Shown in pieces: positions 52,106 to 63,230 of a DNA stretch of 64,000 bases. This stretch comes from Eublepharis macularius. Taxonomy: Eukaryota; Chordata; Lepidosauria; Squamata; Eublepharidae. The notes under the pieces are model-generated. The model saw nothing but the letters and a program-made list of their open reading frames with translations, searched no databases and had not been told where the DNA came from. The stretch is from contig NC_072805.1 in the NCBI RefSeq assembly GCF_028583425.1, forward strand, positions 17,680,001-17,744,000. The letters are read 5' to 3'. The first letter of the stretch is position 1. Each line of letters begins with the position of its first letter. The translations under genes were made by a program, and so were the position numbers.

Positions 52106-52318
52106 GCCAAACTCCTGATGGGGCCCAAAGATTTCCCAGAATTACAATTGATCTCCAGACTACAGAGATCAGTTCCCCTAGAGGAAACGGCAGCTTTAGA
52201 GGGTGGACTCTACAGAATTATGTCCCTGCTGAGGTGTTTCCCCTCGCCAAACTCTGCCCTCTCCAAGCACAACCCTCAAACCTCTAGGAATCTCCCTAGA
52301 TGGAGTTGGCAACCCTAT
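52106..52318 (+). repeat. GTTGCCAAC-ended interspersed repeat
   Basis: 'gattgccaaactcctgatgg' to 'gatggagttggcaacccta', with 'tccagactacagagatcag' and 'gagggtggactctacag' inside. Confidence 0.6.
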
Positions 52319-52477
52319 TATGGCGGCTTGATGGACAATGGAAAGGAGTAGGCATTGCATTAAAAGATTTCAACCATGCATGGCAATAGTTTATTTGAAG
52401 AATTTCCCTCTCCCTCCACTATTAAACTTTGCTTGCCCTTTTCTGCTCCTTCAAACTAGTTTTTGCAAGGATACCAT

Positions 52478-52867
52478 CAGGGTTTTTTTCAGCTGGAATG
52501 TGGTGGAACGGAGTTCCGGAATGGTCACATGGCCGGTGGCCCCGCCCCCGATCTTCAGACAGAGGGGAGTTTAGATTGCCCTCTGTGCCGCTGGAGCAAT
52601 GCGGAGGGCAATCTAAACTCCCCTCTGTCTGGAGATCAGGGGGCGGGGCCACCAGCCATGTGACCATTTTCGCCGAGGACGATTTACACTTTTAAAAACT
52701 CCCCCCTTGTTCCAGCTGACCCAAAGTGATGCCATTGGCCCTGGGAGCATGCGTGCACTTTGTGCACACATATGTGGTAACAGGGGCACCACCTCCCGCC
52801 AAGAGTTGCCCCCTGTGCTGGCAACCCACTGAGTTCCACCACCTCTTTTCCCAGAAAAAAAGCCCTG
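52478..52867 (-). mobile_element. hAT 'CAGGGCTTTTTTT' family, long copy 6
   Basis: Exact 8-bp TSD GATACCAT (52470-52477, 52868-52875). 390 bp: the two-arm hairpin plus an extra block ('ccagctgacccaaagtgatg') shared with copy 7. Confidence 0.88.
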
Positions 52868-52875
52868 GATACCAT

Positions 52876-53308
52876 AATTCACTGTTGACAGGATAGAAGC
52901 CCAGCAAACAAAACCAATTGTAGCAAATTCTTTGGGAGCTATCCCACTCAGATTGTAAAGGCAGGGAATTATGTGGCTTGGCTTTTGTTGCCAAATGGCA
53001 CGCCTTCAGGAGAGGAGGTCATACTCTTCTCTGAGATTACCAAGTCTTTAAATTTCACTCCTGTAATTAGGTGCTAAGGGAAACTTGAAAGGAATTAATG
53101 AATAGCTTTTTAAAAAAAACACATTAAGAATGTTGCCTAGATATTACGGCACCCATGAAGGGCCCAGATCATGAGGTGTGGCTATCCCTCGGCACTCCTG
53201 CCAGACATCACAAGTAGCCTCTCAGCTACTAGAAAGTGTGGGGTTGTGGTTGGTGGCTGAGGCATGAGGCATGAGGGGACACTTGGTAGAAGGGAGGGTT
53301 TGGCTGTA
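52876..53308. other. No feature seen
   Basis: Unassigned sequence. Confidence 0.35.
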
Positions 53309-53604
53309 GAGTTGCCATTTCCCCACCACGGGCAGGGGATCCCCCACTCCCACCCTCCACCCCTTGCCCCCGCTTACCTGGCTGGCGGGGGAGGCACAGG
53401 CCTCTCAGGGCACACTCCCAGGGGGCATGGTGCACTCCTGAGTGCCCAATTTGGGCCCGATTCGGCCCCTCCCTGCAGAGCACAGGAGTGATCCAGGGGC
53501 AGCCACGGCCTGTGTGATGACATCACTTCCTGGGCACCAAAGCAGGTAGGTGCCAGAGCCCCCATCTCCCACCAGGAGGCCAGGGGGACCTGGCAACCCT
53601 ATTT
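53309..53604 (-). repeat. GC-rich GTTGCC-ended repeat
   Basis: 'agagttgccatttccccacc' to 'ggacctggcaaccctattt', with 'gtgtgatgacatcacttcc' inside. Confidence 0.55.
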
Positions 53605-53921
53605 GGCAGGTTTCTGTGGAGGGTTTGGCAGGTTCCTGTGGAGGACTGACAAATTAAAGGCAAGTTTTTTCCCCCTGAGACTTCTCCAATACGGCTGGCA
53701 AATGGCTGCTTCTATTCTGATTCAAGCCTAAGGGATTTACCTCACTGATAATAATAACCATAATAATAACAACAATCATAAACAGTTGAACACCTGCACA
53801 GCCACAAGTTCACACACTACTCACAGAGAATGAGCTATGCCAATTAATAGACTGATAGTTTAATATAAGCACCCGGAGAGGAGTTCCAGCACCAAAACTA
53901 TAGTAAGCATTTATGTAGGAA

Positions 53922-54209
53922 GGAGCCCCGTGGCGCAGAGTGGTAAGCGGCAGTACTGCAGTCCAAGCTCTGCTCATGACCTGAGTTCGATCCTGGCAGA
54001 AGCCGGGTTCATGTGGCTGGCTCAAGGTTGACTCAGCCTTCCATCCTTCTGAGGTAGATAAAATGAGTACCCAGTTTCTTGGAGGTAAAGTGTAGATGCC
54101 TGGGGAAGACAATGGCAAACCGCCCCGTAACAAAAAGACTTCCAAAAAAAGTCTTGATGCGACATCCCCCCATGGGTCAGTAATGACTCGGTGCTTGCAC
54201 CTTTACCTT
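53922..54209 (+). mobile_element. Sauria-type tRNA SINE, complete head
   Basis: Starts 'ggagccccgtggcgcagag' with A box 'tggcgcagagtgg' and B box 'gagttcgatcc'. Body as at 13876-14166. Ends 'gcttgcacctttacctt'. No clear TSD. Confidence 0.85.
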
Positions 54210-54211
54210 CG

Positions 54212-54640
54212 GTGTCCAAACTATTCCACATCCATGATACCAGAAACAGGGCTTTTTCAATGGTGGTATCTCACCTTTGGAATGGCCTTGAACTTTAGAT
54301 GTGCCTAGCTCTTGCCTTCTGCAACTAGAAGTGCCAGGCTAAAGCATTTTGTTTGTCCTAGATCTTAAACTGAAGAGCTCCATTGTTTTCAGCTGTTTTT
54401 ACGGCCTGCTTCTAGCCTGAGGACTATGTTATGAATATCACTTCAGGTGGCTGGATGTTGCTGTATACTGTGTTTATGCTCCTGGCTTGTATTTAACAGC
54501 TTCTTTTATTGCTGACAATATTTTTATTGTTGTCTCCACTATACCATTTTAATGTAAGCTTCCTCAAGCAGGTGTAACCTCTATTGTACAGGTTCTATGG
54601 GGCTAATTTAGGAAGCAAACTTTCACACACAAGTGAGTTA
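54212..54640 (+). mobile_element. LINE 3' portion (CR1/L2-like)
   Basis: 'cagggctttttcaatggtgg' then 'ctcacctttggaatggcc' is the recurrent LINE phrase preceding the 3' UTR; T-rich sequence follows. Confidence 0.5.
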
Positions 54641-54740
54641 AGGGGGGGAAATTAACCAAATTAGAACAATCCAACTATTTTTTTCTTTTCTTTAACCAAA
54701 TTCATAAGTGCAAAAAAGCCAGAAACTTTCAGCCAACAAT

Positions 54741-54999
54741 GGCCATTTCCACACACGTTGAATAATACACTTTCAATGCACTTTAGCAATCAGCCACAGC
54801 TGATGCCAGCCACAGCTGCTGGCGAAACGTCAGGAACTACAATGCCAAGACCACGGCAATACAGCCCGGAAAACCCACAACAACCATCACTTTAGCAATC
54901 CTTTGGAAGTGGATTTTTTGTTCCACACATGGAAAATCAGTTCCAAATATTCACTAAAGAGTATTGAAAGTGGATTATCCAATGTGTGTGGAAGCAGCC
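54741..54999 (+). mobile_element. Palindromic MITE, TSD AAT, carrying a PLE hairpin piece
   Basis: Ends GGCCATTTCCACACACGTTG and 'gtgtgtggaagcagcc', AAT on both sides. Interrupted by 54792-54887. Confidence 0.8.
54792..54887. mobile_element. PLE-derived short insertion, 13-bp TSD
   Basis: Flanks CACTTTAGCAATC are identical (54779-54791, 54888-54900). 96 bp matching the right arm of 7079-7318 ('cgaaacgtcaggaactac' to 'cccggaaaacccacaac'), with only a stub of the other arm ('ccacagctgatgccagcc'). Confidence 0.72.
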
Positions 55000-55017
55000 A
55001 ATGTCTTTGAAACCACA

Positions 55018-55682
55018 CCAGGCTCCTATACTTCAAATTTTGTCACAAAAAGTTCTTTTACCGTCCGAGCCCTGGTATAGAGATATGCTTTTATTTTAAA
55101 TGACAGGCGTCTGAGGAATAATAATACTAAACAGAGGAATTAGAGAATATGTTGTATGTAGTTTGTTACTTATTGTAGCTTTGCCTTTGTTTAACCGGGC
55201 TTTTCCTCTAGGAGTTAAAACCAGATGTAAATTGCTATACCATTTGTGCTACGGGTATTAGATATGAGCTATTTCCTGAGTACTTGGATTGTAACTTTTT
55301 AATATTCATCTTTTACCATTTGTAGTTGAAATTAATATTTTAATGAATTTTAAAATTTGAAAAATATATAGGTAATTCTGATTGTGTAATTGTGATTATA
55401 AATTAATTTTAATCCCAAAAATGCTTTTAAATTTAAGATGGAATGAAGCATTTTGATATACTAGCCTTCATGCAAAGTTAAAATATTTGTTAGTCTTTTG
55501 TGAAACACCTTTCCTGTATTTTGGGGGATGCTTTAAAGTTAAGTAACATAACTCTTTGTATTGTTTTAATAGGTTTTGATTGGTAAGATTTATAATTCTA
55601 AGTGGGTATGTATGTATATTGGCTAACATTGGATTTGTTTCTGTACAGCATGTTGAGAAATAAAATATTTTTTAAAAAAGAA
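55018..55682 (+). mobile_element. Retrocopy-like insert of unknown origin
   Basis: Flanked by GAAACCACA (55009-55017, 55683-55691). AT-rich, ends 'gagaaataaaatatttttta' then A-rich, i.e. AATAAA plus tail. No ORF. It may be a 3' UTR retrocopy or a truncated LINE. Confidence 0.5.
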
Positions 55683-55838
55683 GAAACCACAGAAGGTAAG
55701 CAAGTTCAACTTGTTGGATCCCATCAAGTAATAAAGTCCTTTGCCATAATCCTTCCCATTTGAAGCAACTGGAACCCAGGCTTCTGTCCTCTTCTTGGGG
55801 AATTACAGCCCTTATTCGAGGTGATAAGAGCATATAGA

Positions 55839-56009
55839 GGCCATTTCCACATGGCTTACCTTTTGCTGGAACACAGCGTCTTCATGCACGAAATTGCACC
55901 AGGAAGATTCTGTTATCGTGCGATTTCGCGCGAGAACACGCTGTTATCGCGTGATTTCGCACGAGAACATGCTGCGTTCCAGCAAAAGGTAAGCCGTGTG
56001 GAAACAGCC
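55839..56009 (+). mobile_element. CpG-rich palindromic MITE with duplicated core
   Basis: Ends GGCCATTTCCACATGGC and 'gccgtgtggaaacagcc'. The core word 'gttatcgcg(c/t)gatttcgc' occurs twice, 28 bp apart. Flanks AGA and AAA. Confidence 0.7.
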
Positions 56010-56391
56010 AAAGTGTTATCAAGCTCCCAGCAGCCAGCTTCTTCCTCACGTGCCTGGCTCCAGATACTAACTCTGCCCTATGGGACTAAACCAAATTAGC
56101 TCACGGATCTCAGGCGAGGCAGCATACATATTTTCTAAACAAACAAACAAACAAACAAACCCATAGTCACCCTTGACTTTACCAAGTTATGGCAATCCAT
56201 GGTTCAGGCCAAATCTCTACTTCCTAAAGAAGACCTTCTCTCACAGGCTCAGAACAAAAGATTAAGTCTAAGGTATGCTCCTTCTCATGTGTGGGGCCTG
56301 TCAATATTTGAGAGAGGCCTAGGGCTGCCAAGGAAGCTATGGAGTCCCAGGCTGGCCCTGATGTGGGTATTCAGCATGAATGCTGAAGTCA
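56010..56391. other. No gene; (AAAC)n run
   Basis: Five to six AAAC units at about 56138-56160; otherwise unassigned. Confidence 0.4.
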
Positions 56392-56399
56392 TCCAGAAC

Positions 56400-56732
56400 C
56401 AGGGCTTTTTTTTCAGTGGGAATGCGGTGGAATGGAGTTCTGGCACCTATTAAAAATGGTCACCTGGCCGGTGACCCTGCCCCCCTGATCTCCAGACAGA
56501 GGGGAGTTTAGATTGCCCTCCGCGCCGCTTGGCGGTGCGGAGGGCAATCTAAACTCCCCTCTGTCTGGAGATCAGGGAGCAGGGCCACTGGCCAGGTGAC
56601 CATTTTCACCGAGGGCAATTTAAACTTTGAAAAACTCCCCCCTTGTGCCAGCTGACCCAAAGTGACATCATTGTGTGGTCTTGAGTTCCACCACTGAGTT
56701 CCACCACCTCTTTTCCCAGAAAAAAATCCCTG
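56400..56732 (-). mobile_element. hAT 'CAGGGCTTTTTTT' family, copy 7
   Basis: Flanks TCCAGAAC and CCCAGAAC (8 bp, one mismatch). It has the two-arm hairpin plus the 'ccagctgacccaaagtgac' block of copy 6. Confidence 0.85.
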
Positions 56733-56891
56733 CCCAGAACTATCAATCTTGGTGTCTTCAGCACCATGTCCAAGAGCACCAGCTCAGAGAGGGTGCTTAC
56801 TGGAGAACTAGGTGGCTGGTAGACTAGCAGAATAGCCAATCTGTCCTTAGTTCCCAGAGTAAGGTGCATATAGCCAATGCCTACTATTGTT

Positions 56892-57032
56892 GTATTGTCG
56901 AAGGCTTTCACGGCCGGAGAACGATGGTTGTTGTGGGTTTTCTGGGCTGTATTGCCGTGGTCTTGGCATTGTAGTTCAGGAACTACAATGCCAAGACCAC
57001 GGCAATACAACCCGGAAAACCCACAACAACAA
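56892..57032. mobile_element. PLE-derived hairpin insertion, 12-bp TSD
   Basis: Flanks CCTACTATTGTT are identical (56880-56891, 57033-57044). Left arm starts 'gtattgtcgaaggctttcac'; the arms 'ggtcttggcattgtagttc' and 'gaactacaatgccaagacc' meet with almost no spacer. Confidence 0.75.
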
Positions 57033-57124
57033 CCTACTATTGTTTGTACTGAGAGTCGGCAGAAGTTGAAAGTCTTATAGACTACAATAGTAACACCACC
57101 TCCCCTGCTGGTTGTATGGTGCTG

Positions 57125-57315
57125 GTTGGGAGATGCTGTAGCACAGTGGTTAAGAGACTGGGTTGCAAACCAGCACTTGACTGGTTCAAATCCCACTACA
57201 GTCATGAGTTCAGCAGATGGCCTAGGCTAAGCCACTCCTCTCAGCCCCATCTTCCCAGCTGCATTGTGGAGAAAATAATAACATTGACTTCTCTTTGCTG
57301 CCCCAGTTCACAACA
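57125..57315 (+). mobile_element. CORE/MIR-like tRNA SINE
   Basis: A box 'tagcacagtggttaagagac', B box 'ggttcaaatccc', then 'aggctaagccactcctctc' and 'gaaaataataacattg'. Confidence 0.7.
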
Positions 57316-57690
57316 TGCAACATGATTTTTAAAAAAGGGAATGAAACTTAACTAAGGATTGGCCAGGAATTACTTCTGCAATGAAAGGAACAAGAAGAGA
57401 AAAGCAGGATCATGTGAAAGAGAAAAAAAAGTTTCATAAGTTTAAGTTTAATAAGCTGCAACAGAGAACCAGCAGAACATAAAAGCCTGAGAAGGCGATT
57501 ATCCAGAAATGAAAGATGAAAGATAAGCAAGAGCTGGCAAATGGAGCCATCCAAAAATAAACAGGAGACGCCTGAAAAGAATGTACAGTGTAAAAGGTAA
57601 CCAGGGCAAGCAATGGTCTCCCACCCACAGGAAAGAGCGTTGTTCTTCTCCTTCCAGCCCGCCCCCCCCCCCTGACGCTCCTTTATTCCT
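57316..57690. other. No feature seen
   Basis: Unassigned, A/G-rich in part. Confidence 0.35.
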
Positions 57691-57696
57691 AGGGTG

Positions 57697-57777
57697 GTAC
57701 AATAACTGCAATCCTAAAAAGAGTTACACCATTGAAGCTGACGGGTTTAGAAAGGTATAACTGTGTTTAGGATTGCA
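57697..57777 (+). mobile_element. Short palindromic MITE (~80 bp)
   Basis: 'aactgcaatcctaaaaagag' and 'gtgtttaggattgcac' are inverted ends. Confidence 0.55.
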
Positions 57778-57869
57778 CTATAACAGGCATTAATTTAAAT
57801 TTACAAGTATGGGCAATGATATAATTTTATTTCTTTCCTTTTTAAAAACCCTATACTTTCTCGTAGCAT

Positions 57870-58050
57870 GCATGGGGAATGATCCCATTTTATTATCACA
57901 ACAGCCCAGTGAAGTAGGCTAAGTCTGAGAGGTAATGATTGGTCCAAGGACAGTCTCCATGGCTCATCATTGCTACCCATGTGCATGGCCAAGAGAGAAT
58001 CTAAATCCAGATCTCCATGTCCAGGTCTCTTTCCACAGCTCCACACCGGC
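57870..58050 (-). mobile_element. CORE/MIR-like SINE, minus strand, diverged
   Basis: 'ttatcacaacagcccagtg', 'gattggtccaaggacagtc' and 'gaatctaaatccagatctcc' in the usual reversed order. Confidence 0.55.
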
Positions 58051-58149
58051 ACCCTTTGGAGCAGATCAACAGCACAAGACAAATGGAACCAAAATGCGTT
58101 GTCTAAACCATTCCTCCAAGCCACTAGAAGATGTCGTCCCTATCTTGGT

Positions 58150-58505
58150 GACAGGGCTGGTGCGCCCACTGAGGCCAGGTAGGTGGTGGCCTCAGGGTGT
58201 GGGGTGCCGGAGGGGGCGCTGGAGGAGGCGTGGGGGGCAGGAGCACGCGTGCCACGGAGCTTCAGCCTCCTAGCCCTCCCACCCCATGCTGCCGCCAGGA
58301 CACGCCCCCAGCCAAGTGCAGCAGCCGCGGGGAGGTGTCTGCGACGGCGCAGAGCAACTGAGCAGGAGAGCTGGGAGGCCACCCGTGTGCCGTCCCAGCC
58401 ACCCGCTGCAGCAATTGGGCTGGAGGCGCGCACACGCCCGTGATGACATCACACGTGACATCATCATGCAGGTCGGTGCATGTGTGTGTGTGCTGCTTGG
58501 TGACA
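58150..58505. repeat. GC-rich, CpG-dense block
   Basis: Begins 'cagggctggtgcgcccactg' then 'aggccaggtaggtggtggcc', like the start of a hAT-type repeat, and ends near 'gtgatgacatcacacgtgac' and a GT run. No exon recognised; more likely a repeat than a promoter. Confidence 0.4.
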
Positions 58506-58511
58506 TCTAGA

Positions 58512-58712
58512 GAGAAAGTCAGTATGCCATAATGGCTTGACCAGAGAGACCAGGGTTCAAATCCTGATCAATCTTGAAATGTACTCTTAATCTCTTCACT
58601 TAACTTACTTTGCAGGGTAGTCGTTGCAAAGAAAAAATGGTGCTGGGGCAGGATAAGGCAAATGCTACCTTGAGCTCTTTGGAAGAAGGGCAGGGCAACA
58701 AATAAGAAAGAA
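58512..58712 (+). mobile_element. tRNA-derived CORE-like SINE
   Basis: 'gtatgccataatggcttgac' (A box position), 'agggttcaaatcctg' (B box), 'ctttgcagggtagtcgttg' and a tail 'aataagaaagaaag'. Confidence 0.55.
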
Positions 58713-58899
58713 AGATGGTTGTAATACAATCTACATGGGGCTGCCCTTGAAGACTGCCAGCTTTACAGCCTGTTTAAAAAACTGCTGCCCATTTATTGAC
58801 AGAAGTGAGCGGATGAGAAAACATTATATGCAGATGGCACAATTCAAGGTGCTTATTTTGACCTTAAAAGTAAAGGGGAGTGGAGGTGCAACCATGCAA

Positions 58900-59297
58900 A
58901 AGGCACCATTTAGGCTTCCCAGTGGAATCTCCCAGAAGTTTGCCCCATTGCCTGCCAATCACCAGTGATCAGTGGGAGGTGGCAACCTCCCCCCCCCCCC
59001 ACAGGGATTCCCCGCCACTGGCAGGCAACCTGGGGAACCGTGTACCGAGTGTGCTCCCAATGGGGTGCGATGACTCAGTTCCCGAAATGACATGGTTGTG
59101 CCAGTTCCTGCCCTTCACTGGGGCCAATTATGGCCCCAAGTGGGCTGGACTTGCTCCACACTTCTGGGAAGTGATGTTATCAAGCAAATGCCGGGAGCAT
59201 GTGTGCACTTTGCATGTGCATGAAATGAACACTACCAGGAAGTGCAAGGGAAGCTGGGTCTCCCTCTCCTACCGGGAGGGTATAGGGACCTAACCCT
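58900..59297 (-). repeat. GC-rich GTTGCC-type repeat
   Basis: 'gtgggaggtggcaacctcc', 'ggggtgcgatgactcag' and 'ggagggtatagggacctaac'. Confidence 0.45.
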
Positions 59298-59312
59298 AGC
59301 ACCATTCCATCC

Positions 59313-59522
59313 TTACCTGGGCTGCCAGGCTTCCGCTGGGGCCTGGAATTCTCCTGGAATTCCAAACAATCTCCAGACTACATAGATTCGTTCCCCTGGA
59401 GGAAACAGCAGACTCTATGGAATCACATCCCCTCTGCGTTCCCTCCCCTCCCTAAACTCTGCCTTTCCCATGAACCCACCCCTTAATCTCCAGGAATTTC
59501 CTGAGTTAGAGTTGGCAAAACT
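59313..59522 (+). repeat. GTTGCCAAC-ended interspersed repeat
   Basis: 'gggctgccaggcttccgctg' to 'gagttagagttggcaaaac', with 'ctccagactacatagattcg' inside. Confidence 0.55.
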
Positions 59523-59559
59523 GTGGGGAAAGTGTCAGTCCCACTGACTGAATGAAAAT

Positions 59560-59826
59560 CAGCCCCAAACACTAAACTGGAGGCCGCTTTTCACTTAGTC
59601 AGTCCCCCGGTGCAACCCATTACATCGACATCAAGCCAGGAACGATATCACTCCTGGTGGGACACGGGCATATGCGGGGGCACTCCAGAGCATGTGAGAG
59701 CGCGCTTCACCCCTACCACTGCGTTCCTGCACCTTTCTTCCCCCTGCTAGCCAGATGAGAGGTGGCGGGGACAGAGGCTGGGGGTAAAGGGGTCCCCTGC
59801 CCCCACTCGGGGGATTGGCAAGCCTA
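59560..59826 (+). repeat. GC-rich GTTGCC-type repeat, diverged
   Basis: 'gaacgatatcactcctgg' core and 'ctcgggggattggcaagcc' end. Confidence 0.45.
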
Positions 59827-59948
59827 CTGGAAAAATAATAGAACTTTTATAACTACCAGTTAATATCTGGGTTCAAAGAACCTCTGGGAATGCATAGCGT
59901 GACCCCCCCCCCGCCAGTTGTGTTTGCTAGTAATGAAACTCTGACCAC

Positions 59949-60180
59949 TAGGGTTGCCAGCCTCCAGGCAGTGGCTGGAGATCTCCTGGAATTACAACTG
60001 GTCTCCAGGCCACAGAGATCAGTTCACCTGGAGAAAATGGCTACTTTTGGGGGTGGACTCTATGGAATTATGCCATGCCAAGGTCCTTTCCCTCCCTAAA
60101 CCCCACTTTCTCCAGGTTTCACACACACACCCACACCCCAGATCTCCAGGAATTTCCCAACTTGGAGCTGGCAACCCTAC
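59949..60180 (+). repeat. GTTGCCAGC-ended interspersed repeat, best copy
   Basis: Starts TAGGGTTGCCAGCCTCC and ends GGAGCTGGCAACCCTAC, a clean 14-bp inverted terminus. Full body order is preserved, so this is the reference copy in the window. Confidence 0.7.
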
Positions 60181-61190
60181 ATGACCACGATTTCATAAAT
60201 TTACCAGGAGCAGGGCCTCTTTTCAGTCGTTTCCCTGCCCAACAACATCAGGGAATTTGCCTGCCACAGAGACTGGCCTTCCTTCCCCACTTGTCTTCTT
60301 TCCGAGAATGCGTAAAGTCGTTTTCCTAGACCAGCAACTTAATTCAGCAAACCTGTCAGCAGAAAATGCATCATCCACTTAATCTCCCATCTCTTCCCAA
60401 GTATCCACAGAGGTATTTCAAAGTTACAGAATTATTGTAATTAAAGAAATAAAGTACCACTGTTCTGCCAAGTTTCCTACGATCCCTTAATTGTGAGATC
60501 TCCATGGACACAGAGCAAGTACTTCACAGTTAAAGTTATTACATTAATTAATAAAATGGTTGCGTCACGGTTTCCTATGGACGCGGATGGCTTGGGGGGG
60601 GCCAGGTACGGACTAGCAAGCAGTGAGAGTCTGGAGGGGGAGGCACGGGGGGGGCTTTTTAAAAAATATTAATTTTCTTCTCCCACTGGCTGCAGGAGCA
60701 GCAGCAGGAAACAGAAGATGGAGGCAAATTATTCCTCGCCCCTGGCAGGAAACTGGGAACCGTAGGAATTGCAGATTTGGCCACCAACAGAACCCCCCAC
60801 CCCCAAATATTTTCTCCTGAAAATCCAGTTTGTGGACATCAATGATTTCTTAGATCGGGAAAAGAATACCGAGTCTCGCTCTGCTGCCGTTTTTTGGCAG
60901 TGGGCGTGGAACTGTGGATTCCCTCCCTCTGGTTCTTCCTGGCTGTCCACAGACTCCCACGTAGAAATTGCAGTTCATTAAACGAATAAATGTTGCCCTT
61001 GATCCTGTGGGTGCAAAATTAAGAAACTGCACACCCGCAGAGTCACTCCCCTCCCCCCTGTTCCCCTAGAAATCACAATGAATAATAACGGTAATGAAAA
61101 TTGCAACAGTAATTGAATCATTAACTCATTTCTAAACGAACCAACATGAAGTTTGCTTAGGTTGCCAGAAGACTGTCAGAGTAGGGAGAA
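60181..61190. other. No gene; single-copy candidate
   Basis: No repeat signature in 60330-61140. Overlapping short frames at 60623-60981 show no domain. Confidence 0.35.
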
Positions 61191-61272
61191 CTAGGGTTGC
61201 CCAGGTCCGGGTTGTGAAATGCCTGGAGATTTGGGGTGATCTCCAGGCCCCTTCTTAAGGCTGGCAAGTCTA
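61191..61272 (-). repeat. GTTGCC-type repeat, internally deleted
   Basis: Both ends ('ctagggttgcccaggtccgg', 'ggctggcaagtct') remain with little between. Confidence 0.5.
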
Positions 61273-61388
61273 AAGGGAACACAGTTAACTCAATAACAGA
61301 AGACAATTTGAGTGGAATGGGAGGAGGGGGAGATCTACTCATTCTGAGGTTTTAGTTTGCCAATTCTTTTGGATGGGCAACATAAAGT

Positions 61389-61530
61389 GATTCCGCACAC
61401 GTTGGATAATGCACTTCTAATCCTCTTTATAGATCATTTGGAACAGATTTTTTCGTGTGCGGAACAAAAAATCCACCTCAAACGATTGATAAAGTACATT
61501 GAAAGTGCATTATCCTACGTGTGCGGAATC
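61389..61530 (+). mobile_element. Palindromic MITE, GATTCCGCACA ends
   Basis: GATTCCGCACACGTTGG and 'acgtgtgcggaatc'; the same core as 5622-5763 in inverted orientation. Confidence 0.78.
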
Positions 61531-61554
61531 CCAGATAGTGTATAACACATAACA

Positions 61555-61751
61555 TAATAACATTTGATTTATAATAACATTCAGGACAACTTAAAGCCCA
61601 CTCAGAGAGGTTTACAAAGCATGTTGTTATCGCCCCGTGAGGTGGGTGGGGCTGAGAACTCTGAAAAGCTGTGACTGACCCAAGGTTACTCAGCTGGCTT
61701 CAAGCAGAGGAGTGGAGAATCAAACCTGGTTCTCCAGATTAGAGTCCTGCT
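61555..61751 (-). mobile_element. CORE/MIR-like SINE, truncated head
   Basis: 'aacatttgatttataataac' then 'attcaggacaacttaaagcc', 'gtgaggtgggtggggctgag' and 'aatcaaacctggttctcc'. The A box end is missing. Confidence 0.72.
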
Positions 61752-63113
61752 GACTGGCACCTTGCAATATGTTACAATCTCCGTGGTGACACTGCAAAGG
61801 GTGGTATCTGAGATCATGCACACACAATATGCCCGTATGCCCTTTCAGAATTTCTGGTGACTGCAAATCAGAGGTGGGGTGAAGCCAATGTGAATGGACA
61901 TATTTTGGCTACTCCCTCCCTTCTGGTTTTCACTGGTGTTAATCGGTTTTAACAGCTTGGGAGCCTGCTTAATTTGATTTTAATCTCATTTTGACTTTTG
62001 CTGTCATTGCTCCAATGATATATATACGAGAGTGATCCTAAGTCGGTCTGCTTGAAAGTAAATCCCATTTTATTCAGTAGGGCTTACATCCAGGAAAGTA
62101 TGCTAAGGACTGCAGCTTTAATGTGGCAGGTCTGTTCCAACTTGCATATCTTTTAGTGTTTAAATGCAAGACTTAAATTAAAAAATTCAGTTTCAAACCC
62201 TTTGTGAGTCTATTTCACATAAAAGTGGTATAGCAACATTATAAGTAAAGAAATAGAATCGGGTACCTTGATCTCTAAGATCATCCTCTGGCATGCTACA
62301 AGGTTAGGATCCTACTTGGTCTATAAATAGGACAGGCCAAGAAACCAAAATATTGCGACATCGCATCCCAACCCAAATGCTCCCTGTGTTGACTCAGGCA
62401 GTGATCCCTCGATGACCGACACTTGCCTTAGAGAACATCTCATTCATTTCATTTTTCAAAAATGGACTTATCTCTGCCTGACATATTAGTTGGGCATCTG
62501 AGTCCTGAAAGATATGCGTCACTGGCTTTTTCCACGAAAATTGCATCTGTCAGGATTATCGGACTTGGCTAGTATCCCACAAAGTGAAAGCTTCATACGC
62601 CAGCTTCAATGAGCTACAACCATTTTCTTTGTTTACTTTCTGTTTGTGGGGGGGGGGGGGAACCCGACAAGCTACAGATTAAGATGCTATTCATTTTGAA
62701 GTTCCGCCTTTCTGCAAAGGACGGGGTTGGCAGCTGCTGTCTGCTGAGATTCCATACAGAGTACCGTATGCTTTCAGAGAAAGTTGCACTGCATTAAGGT
62801 TTGGAAGCAGCCTTGGTTTTTGTGTTTTGCTTTTAGATAATGAAGATGTCATCGTTAGCTAGCTCTTTGAAATGTAAACTATTTGCACCGTTTGGGATTG
62901 CATTTAAACTCACAGTGATCATCTTGACAAAGTTGGATGAATATAAACCAGAGCTGCAACTTTTGATCAGCTGAAAAAAACTGGCTCTGCTAAAAACATG
63001 CCCCCTGATTAATCAAGGGGCAGGTTCCCTCCAATTATTTTAAAATACAAGTACGTGAAAACATGCAGTGATAAGTATCGTTTCAGAAGAGGCTGATATT
63101 ATGTAGCGACTAA
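61752..63113. other. No gene; mostly single-copy
   Basis: 62025-62115 is a diverged short palindrome relative ('gtaaatcccattttattcag' / 'tagggcttacatcc'). The rest has no signature; a G run lies at about 62646. Confidence 0.4.
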
Positions 63114-63206
63114 CAGTGAAATCCAAAGCAGAGTTACTCCAGTCTAAGCCCACTGAAATCAATGGGCTTAGACTGGAGTACCTCTGTTTACGATTTCACA
63201 ATCAAG
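63114..63206 (+). mobile_element. Short palindromic MITE (~90 bp), best copy
   Basis: 'agttactccagtctaagccc' / 'gggcttagactggagtacct' around 'actgaaatcaat'. Others: 46253, 57697, 27152. Confidence 0.65.
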
Positions 63207-63230
63207 CATTGGGCTTGGACCAGCAAATCA

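Noticed and set aside
56606-57205. 199-codon minus-strand open frame as a gene
   Set aside because: It reads through a hAT MITE and a PLE hairpin.
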